Assembly (NCBI GenBank): GCA_024681595.1
Contig: JAILAN010000161.1
Span: forward strand, 1-35,681
DNA: 35,681 nucleotides
Direction: 5' to 3'
Source of the DNA: Lachnospiraceae bacterium
Lineage (GTDB): Bacteria > Bacillota > Clostridia > Lachnospirales > Lachnospiraceae
The position numbers and the translations under genes were made by a program. This document shows, piece by piece, positions 1 to 7,901 of this stretch (positions are counted from its first letter, which is position 1; each line of letters opens with the position of its first letter). The notes beneath the pieces are model-generated. The model was given only the letters and a program-made list of their open reading frames with translations, was not told the DNA's origin and made no database searches.

Positions 1-627
1 TTTATCAAAGATTCTCTGCCGGGATTGTGGGAGCGTTGTGATATTGGCAAAGCCGTGACGAATACCGATGATCTTATCAGCATCATGAATGTTCTGGGAT
101 TTGAACTGACGGCCAGGGACAGAGTCAGGTTGCTTAATACCATCGCTTCGCTGGAGTGCTCGGATGATTTAACAGGTGATGCGCTCCGTTATCTTCCCGA
201 AGCGGATAAGAGCGTTTTGAGCATATTTACCAGATCTGAAACCGATGTTTTAAAGGGGTCATTTACCGCATACGGCGGAGTTAGAACTCATGATGAGATG
301 CCTGCTGTATTCAAGCAGTCAAAGATCAATCTAAATCCAACTATGCGATGCATTAAGACAGGACTGCCCCAGAGGATATGGGACATTATGGGATGCGGTG
401 GCCTGCTGCTTACTAATTTCCAGGCAGAGATCCCGGAGTACTTTGAGATAGGAGAGGACCTTTTATGCTATGAAACCGAAAAAGACTGTGCAGAACTCAT
501 AGCATATTACCTGTCACACGATGAAGAAAGAGAAGCAATAGCACTTAGCGGATACAACAAGGTAAAGACACTCCACACATACGTTATTAGAGTGGCTAAG
601 ATGCTGTCGATGATATATCCGGAATAA
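1..627 (+). CDS. Glycosyltransferase, CgeB/group-1-like, C-terminal part (5' end outside window)
   Basis: The reading frame is open from base 1, so the gene starts upstream and only its last ~208 codons are visible. The C-terminal half looks like the UDP-binding half of a GT-B glycosyltransferase of the CgeB / Glyco_trans_1_2 type: MPAVFKQSKINLNPT, then RIWDIMGCGGLLLTN and an acidic EIPEYFEIGEDL stretch. In this family the F/S-K-x-x-L-N and R-x-x-(D/E)-I-x-x-x-G motifs contact the nucleotide-sugar donor. It probably glycosylates a surface or secreted molecule, but donor and acceptor cannot be told. Its stop codon overlaps the next start by one base (TAATG), so it is translationally coupled to the acetyltransferase. 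I am fairly confident of the fold and unsure of the substrate. Confidence 0.72.
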   Translation, partial: FIKDSLPGLWERCDIGKAVTNTDDLISIMNVLGFELTARDRVRLLNTIASLECSDDLTGDALRYLPEADKSVLSIFTRSETDVLKGSFTAYGGVRTHDEMPAVFKQSKINLNPTMRCIKTGLPQRIWDIMGCGGLLLTNFQAEIPEYFEIGEDLLCYETEKDCAELIAYYLSHDEEREAIALSGYNKVKTLHTYVIRVAKMLSMIYPE

Positions 628-1121
628 TGAGTGAAACAGAAACGATAGTAGCAGCGACAAAAGAAAATACGGACGAGATACTTGCCCTTTATGACATGCA
701 GAAAGGGCGGGAGTTCTGTCCCTGGGAGGATGAATATCCTTCGCTTGAAACAATAGAGTTTGACCTTAAAAACGAAGGACTTTTTGTCATGAAAAACGAT
801 GAAGGCATGATCATCGCGGCTATATCGATCGATAAGGATGAGAGAGTTGAAGCACTCGAATTCTGGACAGACTCGTTAAGACCGGGCGGTGAGCTTTCTA
901 GGCTCGCAGTCCATCCCGACTATCAAAACCGTGGGATCGCCCCGAAAATGATACGCCATTGCATGAGCGTCCTTAAGGAGCGAGGCTATAAAAGTGTTCA
1001 CTACATGGTCAACAAGCTTAATGTAAAGGCTATGCGCTCATATGCCAAACTTGATATGAGAAAAGCCGGTGAGGTTTTCATGTATCAGCAGCCCTTCATC
1101 TGTTACGAGAAAGAATTATGA
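627..1121 (+). CDS. GNAT-family N-acetyltransferase
   Basis: A 164-residue protein of normal single-domain GNAT length. The acetyl-CoA binding motif A is clear: [16 protein letters not shown] at about residues 90-105, the Q-x-x-G-x-A form of the (Q/R)-x-x-G-x-(G/A) pyrophosphate loop, followed by a helix. A C-terminal N-x-x-A-M-x-x-Y pattern (about 126-133) is also typical. It should transfer an acetyl group from acetyl-CoA to an amine, possibly a sugar amine or an amino acid; the substrate is not readable. It overlaps the preceding glycosyltransferase by 1 base and the following mtnA by 4 bases (ATGA), so the three are probably one operon. Confidence 0.85.
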   Translation: MSETETIVAATKENTDEILALYDMQKGREFCPWEDEYPSLETIEFDLKNEGLFVMKNDEGMIIAAISIDKDERVEALEFWTDSLRPGGELSRLAVHPDYQNRGIAPKMIRHCMSVLKERGYKSVHYMVNKLNVKAMRSYAKLDMRKAGEVFMYQQPFICYEKEL

Positions 1122-2257
1122 CTAAATCAATACTTGATTACAATACTGTAGAACTTGATAAAAATGACAACTGCGTCATAATAATCGACCAGACACTTCT
1201 TCCTGCAAGAACTGAGCTTATTAAGCTGAGTACCGCGAAGGAGATCTGGGATGCGATCTACCTTCTGAAGGTCAGAGGAGCACCGGCAATAGGAGTTGCC
1301 GCCGCATTCGGACTCTACGTCCTTTCAGTGCAGATATCTGATGAAATACGTAGCGGATCTGATATGCAAAAAGACAGCGGCACAAACGTCGAAACAGCAG
1401 CCGGCGCTGATGAGGGAACCCGTTTTTACGAGGCTTTCCTTAAACAGAAGGACTACCTTAATTCTTCGAGACCAACAGCTGTCAATCTCTCGTGGGCACT
1501 TAACAGGATGGACAGAGTCTGCAAGGCAGCTCTTGATGAAGGAAGACCTCTTGAAGAAGTGATCGGGGTCCTCTATAAGGAGTCGATGGATATACAGCAG
1601 GAGGATATAGATACCTGCAGAAAGATCGGTGAATACGGACTGTCTCTTATCAAAAAGGGTTACGGGATCCTCACGCACTGCAATGCGGGACAGCTGGCGA
1701 CCAGCAAATACGGTACTGCCACAGCCCCTATTTATCTTGGACTTGAAAAAGGCTATGATCTTAGGGTCTACGCAGATGAGACGCGACCGCTGCTGCAGGG
1801 AGCCAGACTCACGTCGTTTGAACTTCAAAGCGCCGGAGTGGACGTAACTCTGATCTGCGACAATATGGCCTATTCGGTCATGAAAAAGGGCCTCATAAAC
1901 GCTGTGTTTGTCGGATGTGACAGGGTCGCGGCTAACGGAGATACGGCCAACAAGATAGGAACCGGAGGTGTCGCCACACTGGCAAAGAGATTTAACATTC
2001 CGTTTTATGTATGCGCTCCGACTTCCACTATAGACCTTGATACTAAATGCGGAGATGATATTAAGATCGAACAGCGTCCCGATACGGAGATCACCGAGAT
2101 GTGGTATGAACACAGGATGGCTCCGGAGGGAGTCAAGGTTTACAATCCCGCATTTGATGTGACTGATAACGAATATATCACTGCGATAATAACCGAAAAC
2201 GGCATCGCATATCCGCCGTATTCGGATTCCCTTAAGAAACTTAAACCACATAAGTGA
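1118..2257 (+). CDS. mtnA: S-methyl-5-thioribose-1-phosphate isomerase (MtnA)
   Basis: A 379-residue aldose-ketose isomerase that converts 5-methylthioribose-1-phosphate to methylthioribulose-1-phosphate in methylthioadenosine salvage. Family signatures are intact: RGAPAIGV (53-60) for phosphate binding, THCNAG (186-191) with the catalytic-type Cys188, [15 protein letters not shown] (218-232), and CDRVAANGD (267-275) with the catalytic-type Asp268. A hydrophilic insertion at about residues 75-105 makes the protein somewhat longer than the usual ~350. The related eIF2B-alpha/ribose-1,5-bisphosphate isomerase family is less likely because all the MtnA motifs are present. No mtnB, mtnW, mtnX or mtnK gene is in the window, but a class II aldolase gene lies 4 kb downstream (6328-7023). 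Together they would fit the shorter dihydroxyacetone-phosphate route for MTA or 5-deoxyadenosine salvage; that link is inference. Confidence 0.92.
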   Translation: MTKSILDYNTVELDKNDNCVIIIDQTLLPARTELIKLSTAKEIWDAIYLLKVRGAPAIGVAAAFGLYVLSVQISDEIRSGSDMQKDSGTNVETAAGADEGTRFYEAFLKQKDYLNSSRPTAVNLSWALNRMDRVCKAALDEGRPLEEVIGVLYKESMDIQQEDIDTCRKIGEYGLSLIKKGYGILTHCNAGQLATSKYGTATAPIYLGLEKGYDLRVYADETRPLLQGARLTSFELQSAGVDVTLICDNMAYSVMKKGLINAVFVGCDRVAANGDTANKIGTGGVATLAKRFNIPFYVCAPTSTIDLDTKCGDDIKIEQRPDTEITEMWYEHRMAPEGVKVYNPAFDVTDNEYITAIITENGIAYPPYSDSLKKLKPHK

Positions 2258-2279
2258 TTTTTAGAAAGAATTTCAACAG

Positions 2280-4667
2280 ATGACTAACAACGGCCAGACT
2301 GAAAAAATGAAGATCGAAGAGCGGATGATGAACTTTTTAAAGTTTGCATTTGCGCTGATCCTTGCCTGCCTGATGGGACTTATCGTATATTTTTGCAGCA
2401 AGGATCGCTCGGATCCTGTGATAAGCGGAGATCCGGTCTACATTGAAGAGTGGACCATAACCGATTCGTATAACAACGTTATAAAGGGAGGTACTTCGCA
2501 CTATAACGGCAGCGGTAAACGGGGCACGTTCACGATGGCTTCAAGACTTCCCGAGAAGATAAGCGACGGCTCGGACTTCTGCTTTATCGTAGGCGGAAAT
2601 GCTACTGTATTCATAAACGGCAATTTCCGTAAGGACTTTAACGAAGATCGGGATATCATCCTGCCGGGCGGATGCGTTAAGCGCTTCTACATGGTGGTTC
2701 CCCTCACGGCCGAAGATTCGGGCGCTCCTATACAGATAGTCAGACACAATACGAGCAGGAGCGGTTATCTGTACCAGGACACCTTTGTGACCACCGGCTC
2801 GGGACTGCTCCCTTATCTGATGACCAGATACGGCCTGTCGTTCATGCTGGCGGAGATATTGTTCCTGCTTGCCCTGGTGATCGTGATCGCGAGCATTATC
2901 ATGAATCTCGTATATCGTCAGCGAATCGGAATGATGTACGGAGCTTTGAGCATAGTTATCATCGCATCCTGGATAATCAGCAATTCGTATCTGTGTCCGT
3001 TTGTGTACGGACATTTCCACATAGACGGTATAGTCAATTATTTCTGCAGCATGATGATGCCGTATAATCTGATATTCTATCTTGATTCGCTCCAACGCGG
3101 CAGATATCGTAAAGTCATGGTCGGACTGGTCATTCTGACCACTTTAAATCTACTGGCATGCTCGATTCTGCACTTTACCGAGATCATGGTATTTCCCAGA
3201 ACACTTCCGTATCATGATGCGGTACTTGGTGTGCTGATCCTGGCCGTGATCGTGATCTTTATCATAGAGATAGTCCGCGGGAACATAAAGGAATACAGAT
3301 ACACGGCGATCGGATTCGGCTTTTTCATTGCGTGCGGTATCTTAGAGATAATGGCGCTTAACTTTATTCCGGTCTTAAACAATAACCTGCTTATGATGAC
3401 CGGACTTGCGCTCCTTTTGCTGATGATAGTCGTACAGCAGATAGCCGACCTTAGAAAGATAAGGGATGAGCGCCAGAAAGCCATTGATCTGTCTGAGACC
3501 AAGACAAAGTTCCTTGCCAGCATGTCACATGAGATAAGGACTCCTATAAACGCTATCCTCGGAATGAACGAGATGATCATCCGGGAGAACAGGGATGATA
3601 CGATAAACGAATATGCCCAAAGCGTAAAGAGTTCGGGCAGGATGCTCCTTATGCTTGTTAATGATGTCCTTGATTTTTCGAAGATCGAGGCAGGCAAGAT
3701 GGAGATCTCGAACACGGAGTTTTCGATGTCACTGATGCTGCGTGATATCATGCCGATGCTTAAGGAAAGGGCAGATGAAAAGAATTTAAAACTCGAGACG
3801 AAGATCGTATCCGAGGTTCCGGACGGCCTTATTTCCGATGAGTTCCGAATAAGGCAGATACTTATCAATATAATAAACAATGCCATCAAATACACCGACA
3901 CCGGCTCTGTGACATTATCGGTGGGAGGAGAATACAATGGAGAGGATGAATTCCTTTTAAAGTTCAGTATTAAGGATACGGGACGCGGAATAAAAGAAGA
4001 AGACCAGAAGCATCTTTTCGAAGCATTTACCCGCGCTGATGTCAAAAAGAACCGTAATATCGAAGGAACTGGTCTCGGCCTTGCGATAGTAAAGAGCATA
4101 GTCGACTCGATGGGCGGAGAGATATCCGTTAAGAGCAAATACCTTGAAGGCTCTGATTTCATGATCGATCTTAAGACAGGGATTCATGACAGGACCCTCC
4201 TTAAAGAAGATTTCATGGAAAGCCGGCATGTGGAGGATCCCGGGACTGCGGACTGCGATTATATAGCACCTGATGCCGTGGTACTGGCCGTTGACGATAA
4301 CGGAATGAACCTTAAGATCGCCAAGTATTTCCTGAATCTGGCAGGAATCGAGCCGGATCTTTGCAGTAACGGAACTAAGGCTGTCGAATTATGCCGGGAA
4401 AAGAAATACGACCTGATACTACTCGATCATATGATGCCGGATCCTGACGGAATAGAAACGCTTAAGATGATAAGGAACGATGACAGGTCACTTAACAAAG
4501 ACACGGTATCTATCGTTCTTACTGCAAATGCACTTTCAGACAGCAGAAAGACCTACATGGAAGCGGGATTTGAGGATTATCTCACAAAGCCTATTGATGC
4601 CATGCATCTCGTTATGACGGTAAAGAAATATCTGCCTGAAGAAAAAATAAGGCCCACAGAGGAATAG
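2280..4667 (+). CDS. Membrane hybrid sensor histidine kinase with C-terminal receiver
   Basis: A 795-residue two-component sensor. Order of parts: one N-terminal membrane segment (about 19-40); an extracytoplasmic beta-rich domain (about 45-175); about seven membrane segments (about 185-388), resembling the 7TMR-DISM layout; a HisKA domain with the phospho-acceptor His417 in SMSHEIRTP; an HATPase domain with N box INNAIKYT (532-539), G1 DTGRG (566-570) and G2 GTGLGLAI (596-603); and a receiver domain with the acidic pair at 672-673, phospho-acceptor Asp716 in LLDHMMP and Lys770. All catalytic residues are present, so it should autophosphorylate and pass phosphate to its own receiver. There is no output domain and no partner regulator next to it, so the final target is unknown. 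It starts 22 nt after mtnA with a poor ribosome binding site, consistent with read-through from that operon. Confidence 0.92.
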   Translation: MTNNGQTEKMKIEERMMNFLKFAFALILACLMGLIVYFCSKDRSDPVISGDPVYIEEWTITDSYNNVIKGGTSHYNGSGKRGTFTMASRLPEKISDGSDFCFIVGGNATVFINGNFRKDFNEDRDIILPGGCVKRFYMVVPLTAEDSGAPIQIVRHNTSRSGYLYQDTFVTTGSGLLPYLMTRYGLSFMLAEILFLLALVIVIASIIMNLVYRQRIGMMYGALSIVIIASWIISNSYLCPFVYGHFHIDGIVNYFCSMMMPYNLIFYLDSLQRGRYRKVMVGLVILTTLNLLACSILHFTEIMVFPRTLPYHDAVLGVLILAVIVIFIIEIVRGNIKEYRYTAIGFGFFIACGILEIMALNFIPVLNNNLLMMTGLALLLLMIVVQQIADLRKIRDERQKAIDLSETKTKFLASMSHEIRTPINAILGMNEMIIRENRDDTINEYAQSVKSSGRMLLMLVNDVLDFSKIEAGKMEISNTEFSMSLMLRDIMPMLKERADEKNLKLETKIVSEVPDGLISDEFRIRQILINIINNAIKYTDTGSVTLSVGGEYNGEDEFLLKFSIKDTGRGIKEEDQKHLFEAFTRADVKKNRNIEGTGLGLAIVKSIVDSMGGEISVKSKYLEGSDFMIDLKTGIHDRTLLKEDFMESRHVEDPGTADCDYIAPDAVVLAVDDNGMNLKIAKYFLNLAGIEPDLCSNGTKAVELCREKKYDLILLDHMMPDPDGIETLKMIRNDDRSLNKDTVSIVLTANALSDSRKTYMEAGFEDYLTKPIDAMHLVMTVKKYLPEEKIRPTEE

Positions 4668-4675
4668 AGGATAAG

Positions 4676-5650
4676 ATGAAGGATAAATTCGTATCAGATA
4701 TAAAGAAGGTCGTTGTGTTCGGAGGAGGTACGGGGCTTTCGTGCCTTTTATCGGGACTAAAGCTTTTTCCTATCGACGTTACGACGGTCATAGCCGTATC
4801 GGATAACGGCTCGAGTACGGGTGTCCTCAAAGAGGAGCTCGATATTCCCGCAGTAGGCGACGTGGGAAAGGTTCTGCTGTCCATGGCAAATGTCGATGAG
4901 GACTTTATAAATCTTCTTCAATACCGGTTTGAAAAGGACGGCTCTCTTCACAATCATCCGGTCAGGAACATAATGCTGGCAGCACTTATTGACACCAAGG
5001 GGAATCTTACGGAAGCCACCAAGTATATGGCCCGGATACTTAACGTCAAGGGTACAGTTCTCCCGCTCACGGAGGAAAAGGTGGATCTCGTCGGTAAGGG
5101 CAGTAACGGCGAATACTACGGAGAGGAAGAAGTTTCGCTTAATATAAAGAACATAGACAGACTCTGCTACGACCATGAAGTGCATGTCAGCGACGAGATA
5201 CTGCAAAAGATCAGGGAATCGGACCTTATCATATTCAGCCCGGGAAGCCTTTATACGAGCATACTTCCGCATCTTTTATCCGGTCAGGTGGTGGATGCAC
5301 TCGATGAGTGTTCAGCACCCCTTATGTATGTTTCAAACCTCGTGACACAGCCGGGAGAGACCGATGATTATTCGGTCGGGGACCACATAAAGGTCCTTAA
5401 CCGTTACCTTAATAAGAGAAAAATAGACATTGTTGTTGCCAACAATGCCCATATAGACTCTCGTATAATCGACAGATATTTTTCTACGGAGAATAAGACT
5501 CCGGTTATGATAGACACTTCATTATCCGATGATCCGGATATTGAGATCATAGAAGGTCATGTCTTTAACATCGAAAACGGCAAGATCAGACATGATCCGT
5601 TAAAAACCGCATATCTGATCTTCTCTTATCTGATGGACAGGTTGTCGTGA
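4676..5650 (+). CDS. yvcK: Gluconeogenesis factor YvcK family (UPF0052/CofD-like)
   Basis: A 324-residue protein with the nucleotide-sugar-binding signatures of the YvcK/CofD family: VVVFGGGTGLS (12-22), AVSDNGSSTGVLK (40-52), VGDVGK (60-65), and a later FSPGSLYTSILPHLL. In Bacillus subtilis YvcK binds UDP-sugars and links carbon source to cell-wall synthesis; that role is assumed from the family. In most Firmicutes yvcK sits between yvcJ (rapZ) and whiA. Here it follows a sensor kinase by 8 nt and neither partner is present, so it has been separated from its usual cluster. A GAGG ribosome binding site lies 5 nt before the ATG. Confidence 0.88.
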   Translation: MKDKFVSDIKKVVVFGGGTGLSCLLSGLKLFPIDVTTVIAVSDNGSSTGVLKEELDIPAVGDVGKVLLSMANVDEDFINLLQYRFEKDGSLHNHPVRNIMLAALIDTKGNLTEATKYMARILNVKGTVLPLTEEKVDLVGKGSNGEYYGEEEVSLNIKNIDRLCYDHEVHVSDEILQKIRESDLIIFSPGSLYTSILPHLLSGQVVDALDECSAPLMYVSNLVTQPGETDDYSVGDHIKVLNRYLNKRKIDIVVANNAHIDSRIIDRYFSTENKTPVMIDTSLSDDPDIEIIEGHVFNIENGKIRHDPLKTAYLIFSYLMDRLS

Positions 5651-5651
5651 A

Positions 5652-5671
5652 TGACACGCCTGTCAGTTTTT
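5652..5671 (+). terminator. Weak candidate terminator between convergent yvcK and queT
   Basis: A 5-bp stem, TGACA/TGTCA with a CGCC loop, is followed by GTTTTT. It overlaps the queT stop codon and lies directly after the yvcK stop. The short stem makes it a weak call. Confidence 0.3.
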
Positions 5672-6238
5672 GCTCTGTTGATCCGAAGTGTTCAGACATC
5701 CGGATTCCGGCTCAGCGGCCTGATCCTTTGGAGCGCCAAAGATCTGCTTGCTGACGGGCTTAAGAGCCTTCAGCAGGATCTGTCCCAACACGAAACATGA
5801 AATGATCTCTCCGATACATACGGTAAGCATGAAATACAGGATCGAGCCCTCGAATCTGTATACATATGCCAGCACAAAGGGAACGATCAGTGTATTGGAT
5901 ATTATCGGTGGCAGAGAGCATAGAAATTCAGATGCCCCGGAGTGCCTGAGTTTTTCTCCTATGAGATAAGAACCGACCGCACCGATGAGTGTGGCCAGTG
6001 AACCGAATATCACATCGAGCAGCATACAGCCTGTGAGAATATTACTGATGATACATCCGATGAACAATCCCGGGATGGCTGCCGGAGTAAAGATAGGAAG
6101 AATTGTCAGTGCTTCCGAGAATCTGACCTGTATTGCGTAGTTGGCCAGTCCGAACAAATTAGCAATATAGGTCAGGATAACATAGATAGCTGCGATCACT
6201 GCAGCCTGAGTGATTGATAAAACCTTCTTTTTCTGCAT
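5663..6238 (-). CDS. queT: QueT family queuosine-precursor (preQ1) transporter, ECF S-component-like
   Basis: A 191-residue, very hydrophobic protein with about five to six membrane segments. It has the family pattern SITQAAVIAAIYVILTYI at the N-terminus, QVRFSEALTILP at about 43-54, and GLFIGCIISNIL following. QueT proteins are substrate-binding subunits of energy-coupling-factor transporters that import queuine precursors such as preQ1. The start is set at 6238 because an AAAGGAGG ribosome binding site (6246-6253) precedes that ATG by 7 nt; a longer frame to 6328 would run through the promoter. The gene stands alone on the minus strand, convergent with yvcK and divergent from the aldolase gene. 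The shared ECF A, A' and T subunits must be encoded elsewhere. Confidence 0.85.
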   Translation of the reverse strand: MQKKKVLSITQAAVIAAIYVILTYIANLFGLANYAIQVRFSEALTILPIFTPAAIPGLFIGCIISNILTGCMLLDVIFGSLATLIGAVGSYLIGEKLRHSGASEFLCSLPPIISNTLIVPFVLAYVYRFEGSILYFMLTVCIGEIISCFVLGQILLKALKPVSKQIFGAPKDQAAEPESGCLNTSDQQSKN

Positions 6239-6245
6239 AAAAAAA

Positions 6246-6288
6246 CCTCCTTTAGGGTATTTGACGGATGGGAAGGAGTAAACATCCG
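6246..6288 (-). promoter_or_regulatory. Possible preQ1-type pseudoknot riboswitch over the queT ribosome binding site
   Basis: Read on the minus strand, CGGATG (6283-6288) pairs with CATCCG (6265-6270) around a 12-nt loop. That loop contains CTCCTT (6273-6278), an exact complement of AAGGAG (6247-6252) in the Shine-Dalgarno sequence. This gives an H-type pseudoknot that would hide the ribosome binding site, the same topology as preQ1-I riboswitches. The joining strand is less A-rich than the preQ1-I consensus, so the class is uncertain. The pairing is seen; ligand control is inferred from the QueT product. Confidence 0.4.
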
Positions 6289-6299
6289 CACGTTCGGTG

Positions 6300-6328
6300 A
6301 GTATAGCATATGTTGGAGGATAGTTCAA
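6300..6328 (-). promoter_or_regulatory. queT promoter with extended -10
   Basis: On the minus strand, TTGAAC (6323-6328) is followed after 17 nt by TATACT (6300-6305), preceded by TGC to give an extended -10. Transcription would start near 6293, just upstream of the candidate pseudoknot. The -35 touches the start codon of the divergent aldolase gene. Confidence 0.75.
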
Positions 6329-7023
6329 TGAAAAAATACGTTAACGAAAAAGATGCCGCCGGGGCGATCATAGACATCGGACAAAGGATGTACCAGAGAA
6401 ACCTTGTTGCTGCCAATGACGGCAATATATCCGTCCGCATCGGCAAAAAGGAGATACTGGCCACTCCGAGCGGGGTTTCCAAGGGTTTTATGAAAAAGAA
6501 GATGCTCATTGTGACTGATCTTGACGGCAATGTGCTGCGCGGCGAGGGCCGGCCTTCGTCTGAACTAAAGATGCACCTTCGTGCATATAAAGAAAATCCT
6601 CAGATCATGTCGGTGTGTCACGCTCATCCTCCGATAAGTACCGCATTCGGGATAGCGGGTATCGCCCTTGATAAGCCGATACTTGCAGAAGCGGTGATAA
6701 GTCTCGGTGACGTTCCCGTACTTCCGTATGCCGAGCTGGGATCTGATGAGATCCCGAATATCATGGCGCCGTACTTTACGAGCCATAACGGAGTGATACT
6801 GGCCAATCACGGCGTGACTACCTGGGGCAGTGATCCCTATGCTGCTTACTACAGGCTCGAGTCTATAGAGTATTACGCATATATTACAATGCTGACGGAA
6901 AAAGTCATAGGACACAGCAACCCTCTTAACAGGGAGCAGATAGATGCTCTCGTTGCCATGCGCTCCAAATTCGGGATAATGGCGGGTGGATATCCGGCGA
7001 TTCCCGGTGAAAATGATAATTAA
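6328..7023 (+). CDS. Class II aldolase (fuculose-phosphate aldolase family)
   Basis: A 231-residue zinc aldolase of the class II aldolase/adducin family. Motifs: NDGNIS (30-35) and GRPSSELKMH with the catalytic-type Glu79; zinc ligands His98 and His100 in CHAHP; and His161 in ANHGVTTWG. The family reversibly cleaves sugar-1-phosphates into dihydroxyacetone phosphate and an aldehyde. The start is at 6328 because a GGAGG (6314-6318) lies 8 nt upstream. Substrate candidates are L-fuculose-1-phosphate or, given mtnA nearby, methylthioribulose- or 5-deoxyribulose-1-phosphate (Ald2-like). No fucose genes are present, which favours the second idea slightly. MtnB dehydratase belongs to the same superfamily and cannot be fully excluded. 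Confidence 0.85.
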   Translation: MKKYVNEKDAAGAIIDIGQRMYQRNLVAANDGNISVRIGKKEILATPSGVSKGFMKKKMLIVTDLDGNVLRGEGRPSSELKMHLRAYKENPQIMSVCHAHPPISTAFGIAGIALDKPILAEAVISLGDVPVLPYAELGSDEIPNIMAPYFTSHNGVILANHGVTTWGSDPYAAYYRLESIEYYAYITMLTEKVIGHSNPLNREQIDALVAMRSKFGIMAGGYPAIPGENDN

Positions 7024-7026
7024 TGA

Positions 7027-7084
7027 TTTTTTTATACTTTTTTACGCAGTTTTTTATTCTGTTTTTTTTAAAAGAAAGTATAAT
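7027..7084 (+). promoter_or_regulatory. Promoter for PHP/foldase genes behind phased T-tracts
   Basis: A perfect TATAAT -10 lies at 7079-7084, 56 nt before the PHP gene start. No good -35 is visible. Upstream are four T-tracts at 7027-7033, 7038-7043, 7050-7055 and 7062-7069, spaced about 10-13 bp centre to centre, which would bend DNA and could act as an UP-like element. Confidence 0.55.
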
Positions 7085-7139
7085 ATGATTCGGGGATCGG
7101 GATACCTTGATCACGGCAGGCCACCGATCCGGAGTCGCA

Positions 7140-7901
7140 ATGAATACAGATGATTACAGATACAGATATGAGTTACACCTCCATACCAGCCAGGGCAGTG
7201 CCTGCGGCAGATGTCCCGGTGCAGATATGGCCCGCGCGGCCAAGGAATTCGGTTATGACGGCATAGTGGTTACCGATCATGCCTGGGGAGGAAATACAGC
7301 CGTTGACAGGTCTTTGCCCTGGAGAGAGTGGATGACCCAATACCTCAAAGGCTATGAAGATGCCAAGGCATGGGGCGATAAAAACGGACTTCTTGTTATG
7401 TTCGGCCTGGAGACGGGCTTTTGTGGCACTGAGTTTTTGCTGTACGGGCTGACACCTGAATATATGCTTGATACCCCGGAGTTTTGGGATGCCACCATAA
7501 GTGAACAATTAAAGCTGGTCCACGCAGGCGGCGGCATAGTCATGCAGGCCCATCCATACAGGGAGGAGTATTATATTCCCGAGATCAGGCTTTTTCCCGA
7601 TGATGTGGACGGAGTCGAGACGATAAATGCTACTCACTCATCACATCTGTCCAAATCCCATCTGGGACTGGAATTTAACGAAAAAGCCATAGAGTATGCC
7701 AGAAAGCATAATTTCCCGACCTGTGCCGGTTCGGATGTTCACTCGACGACCATGTTCGGCGGCGGGATCATGACGCGGGACAGGATCACGGATTCAAAGG
7801 ACCTTACCGACCTTCTCATGTCGGATGAGATGTATCTGCTGACAGACGGAGACAGGATATACGACAGATATGGCAATCTGCTCAAAGACTATAAACCATA
7901 G
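7140..7901 (+). CDS. PHP-domain metal-dependent phosphoesterase
   Basis: A 253-residue PHP-fold protein. Metal-site motifs appear in order: ELHLHT (11-16), VTDHAWGG (44-51), the glutamate in GLETG (Glu91), QAHPYRE (136-142), NATHSSH (163-169) and GSDVHS (198-202). These are the histidine and aspartate ligands of a trinuclear metal centre, so it is probably an active phosphatase or phosphodiesterase; histidinol phosphatase and nucleoside-phosphate phosphoesterase are both possible. The start is placed at ATG 7140, with GGAG a few nt upstream, rather than at a TTG 33 nt earlier. Its 3' end overlaps the next gene by 32 nt in a different frame. Confidence 0.85.
   Translation: MNTDDYRYRYELHLHTSQGSACGRCPGADMARAAKEFGYDGIVVTDHAWGGNTAVDRSLPWREWMTQYLKGYEDAKAWGDKNGLLVMFGLETGFCGTEFLLYGLTPEYMLDTPEFWDATISEQLKLVHAGGGIVMQAHPYREEYYIPEIRLFPDDVDGVETINATHSSHLSKSHLGLEFNEKAIEYARKHNFPTCAGSDVHSTTMFGGGIMTRDRITDSKDLTDLLMSDEMYLLTDGDRIYDRYGNLLKDYKP

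Noticed and set aside
1325-2251. 308-residue open frame on the minus strand opposite mtnA
   Set aside because: It lies fully within mtnA, has no recognisable domain or ribosome binding site, and mtnA carries all its family motifs.
3212-4162. 316-residue open frame on the minus strand opposite the sensor kinase
   Set aside because: Low-complexity Ser/Ile/Arg-rich translation, antisense to the conserved kinase core; a codon-bias shadow.
6310-6327. Earlier ATG at 6310 as the aldolase start
   Set aside because: The GGAGG ribosome binding site (6314-6318) would lie inside the coding region; the ATG at 6328 has correct spacing.
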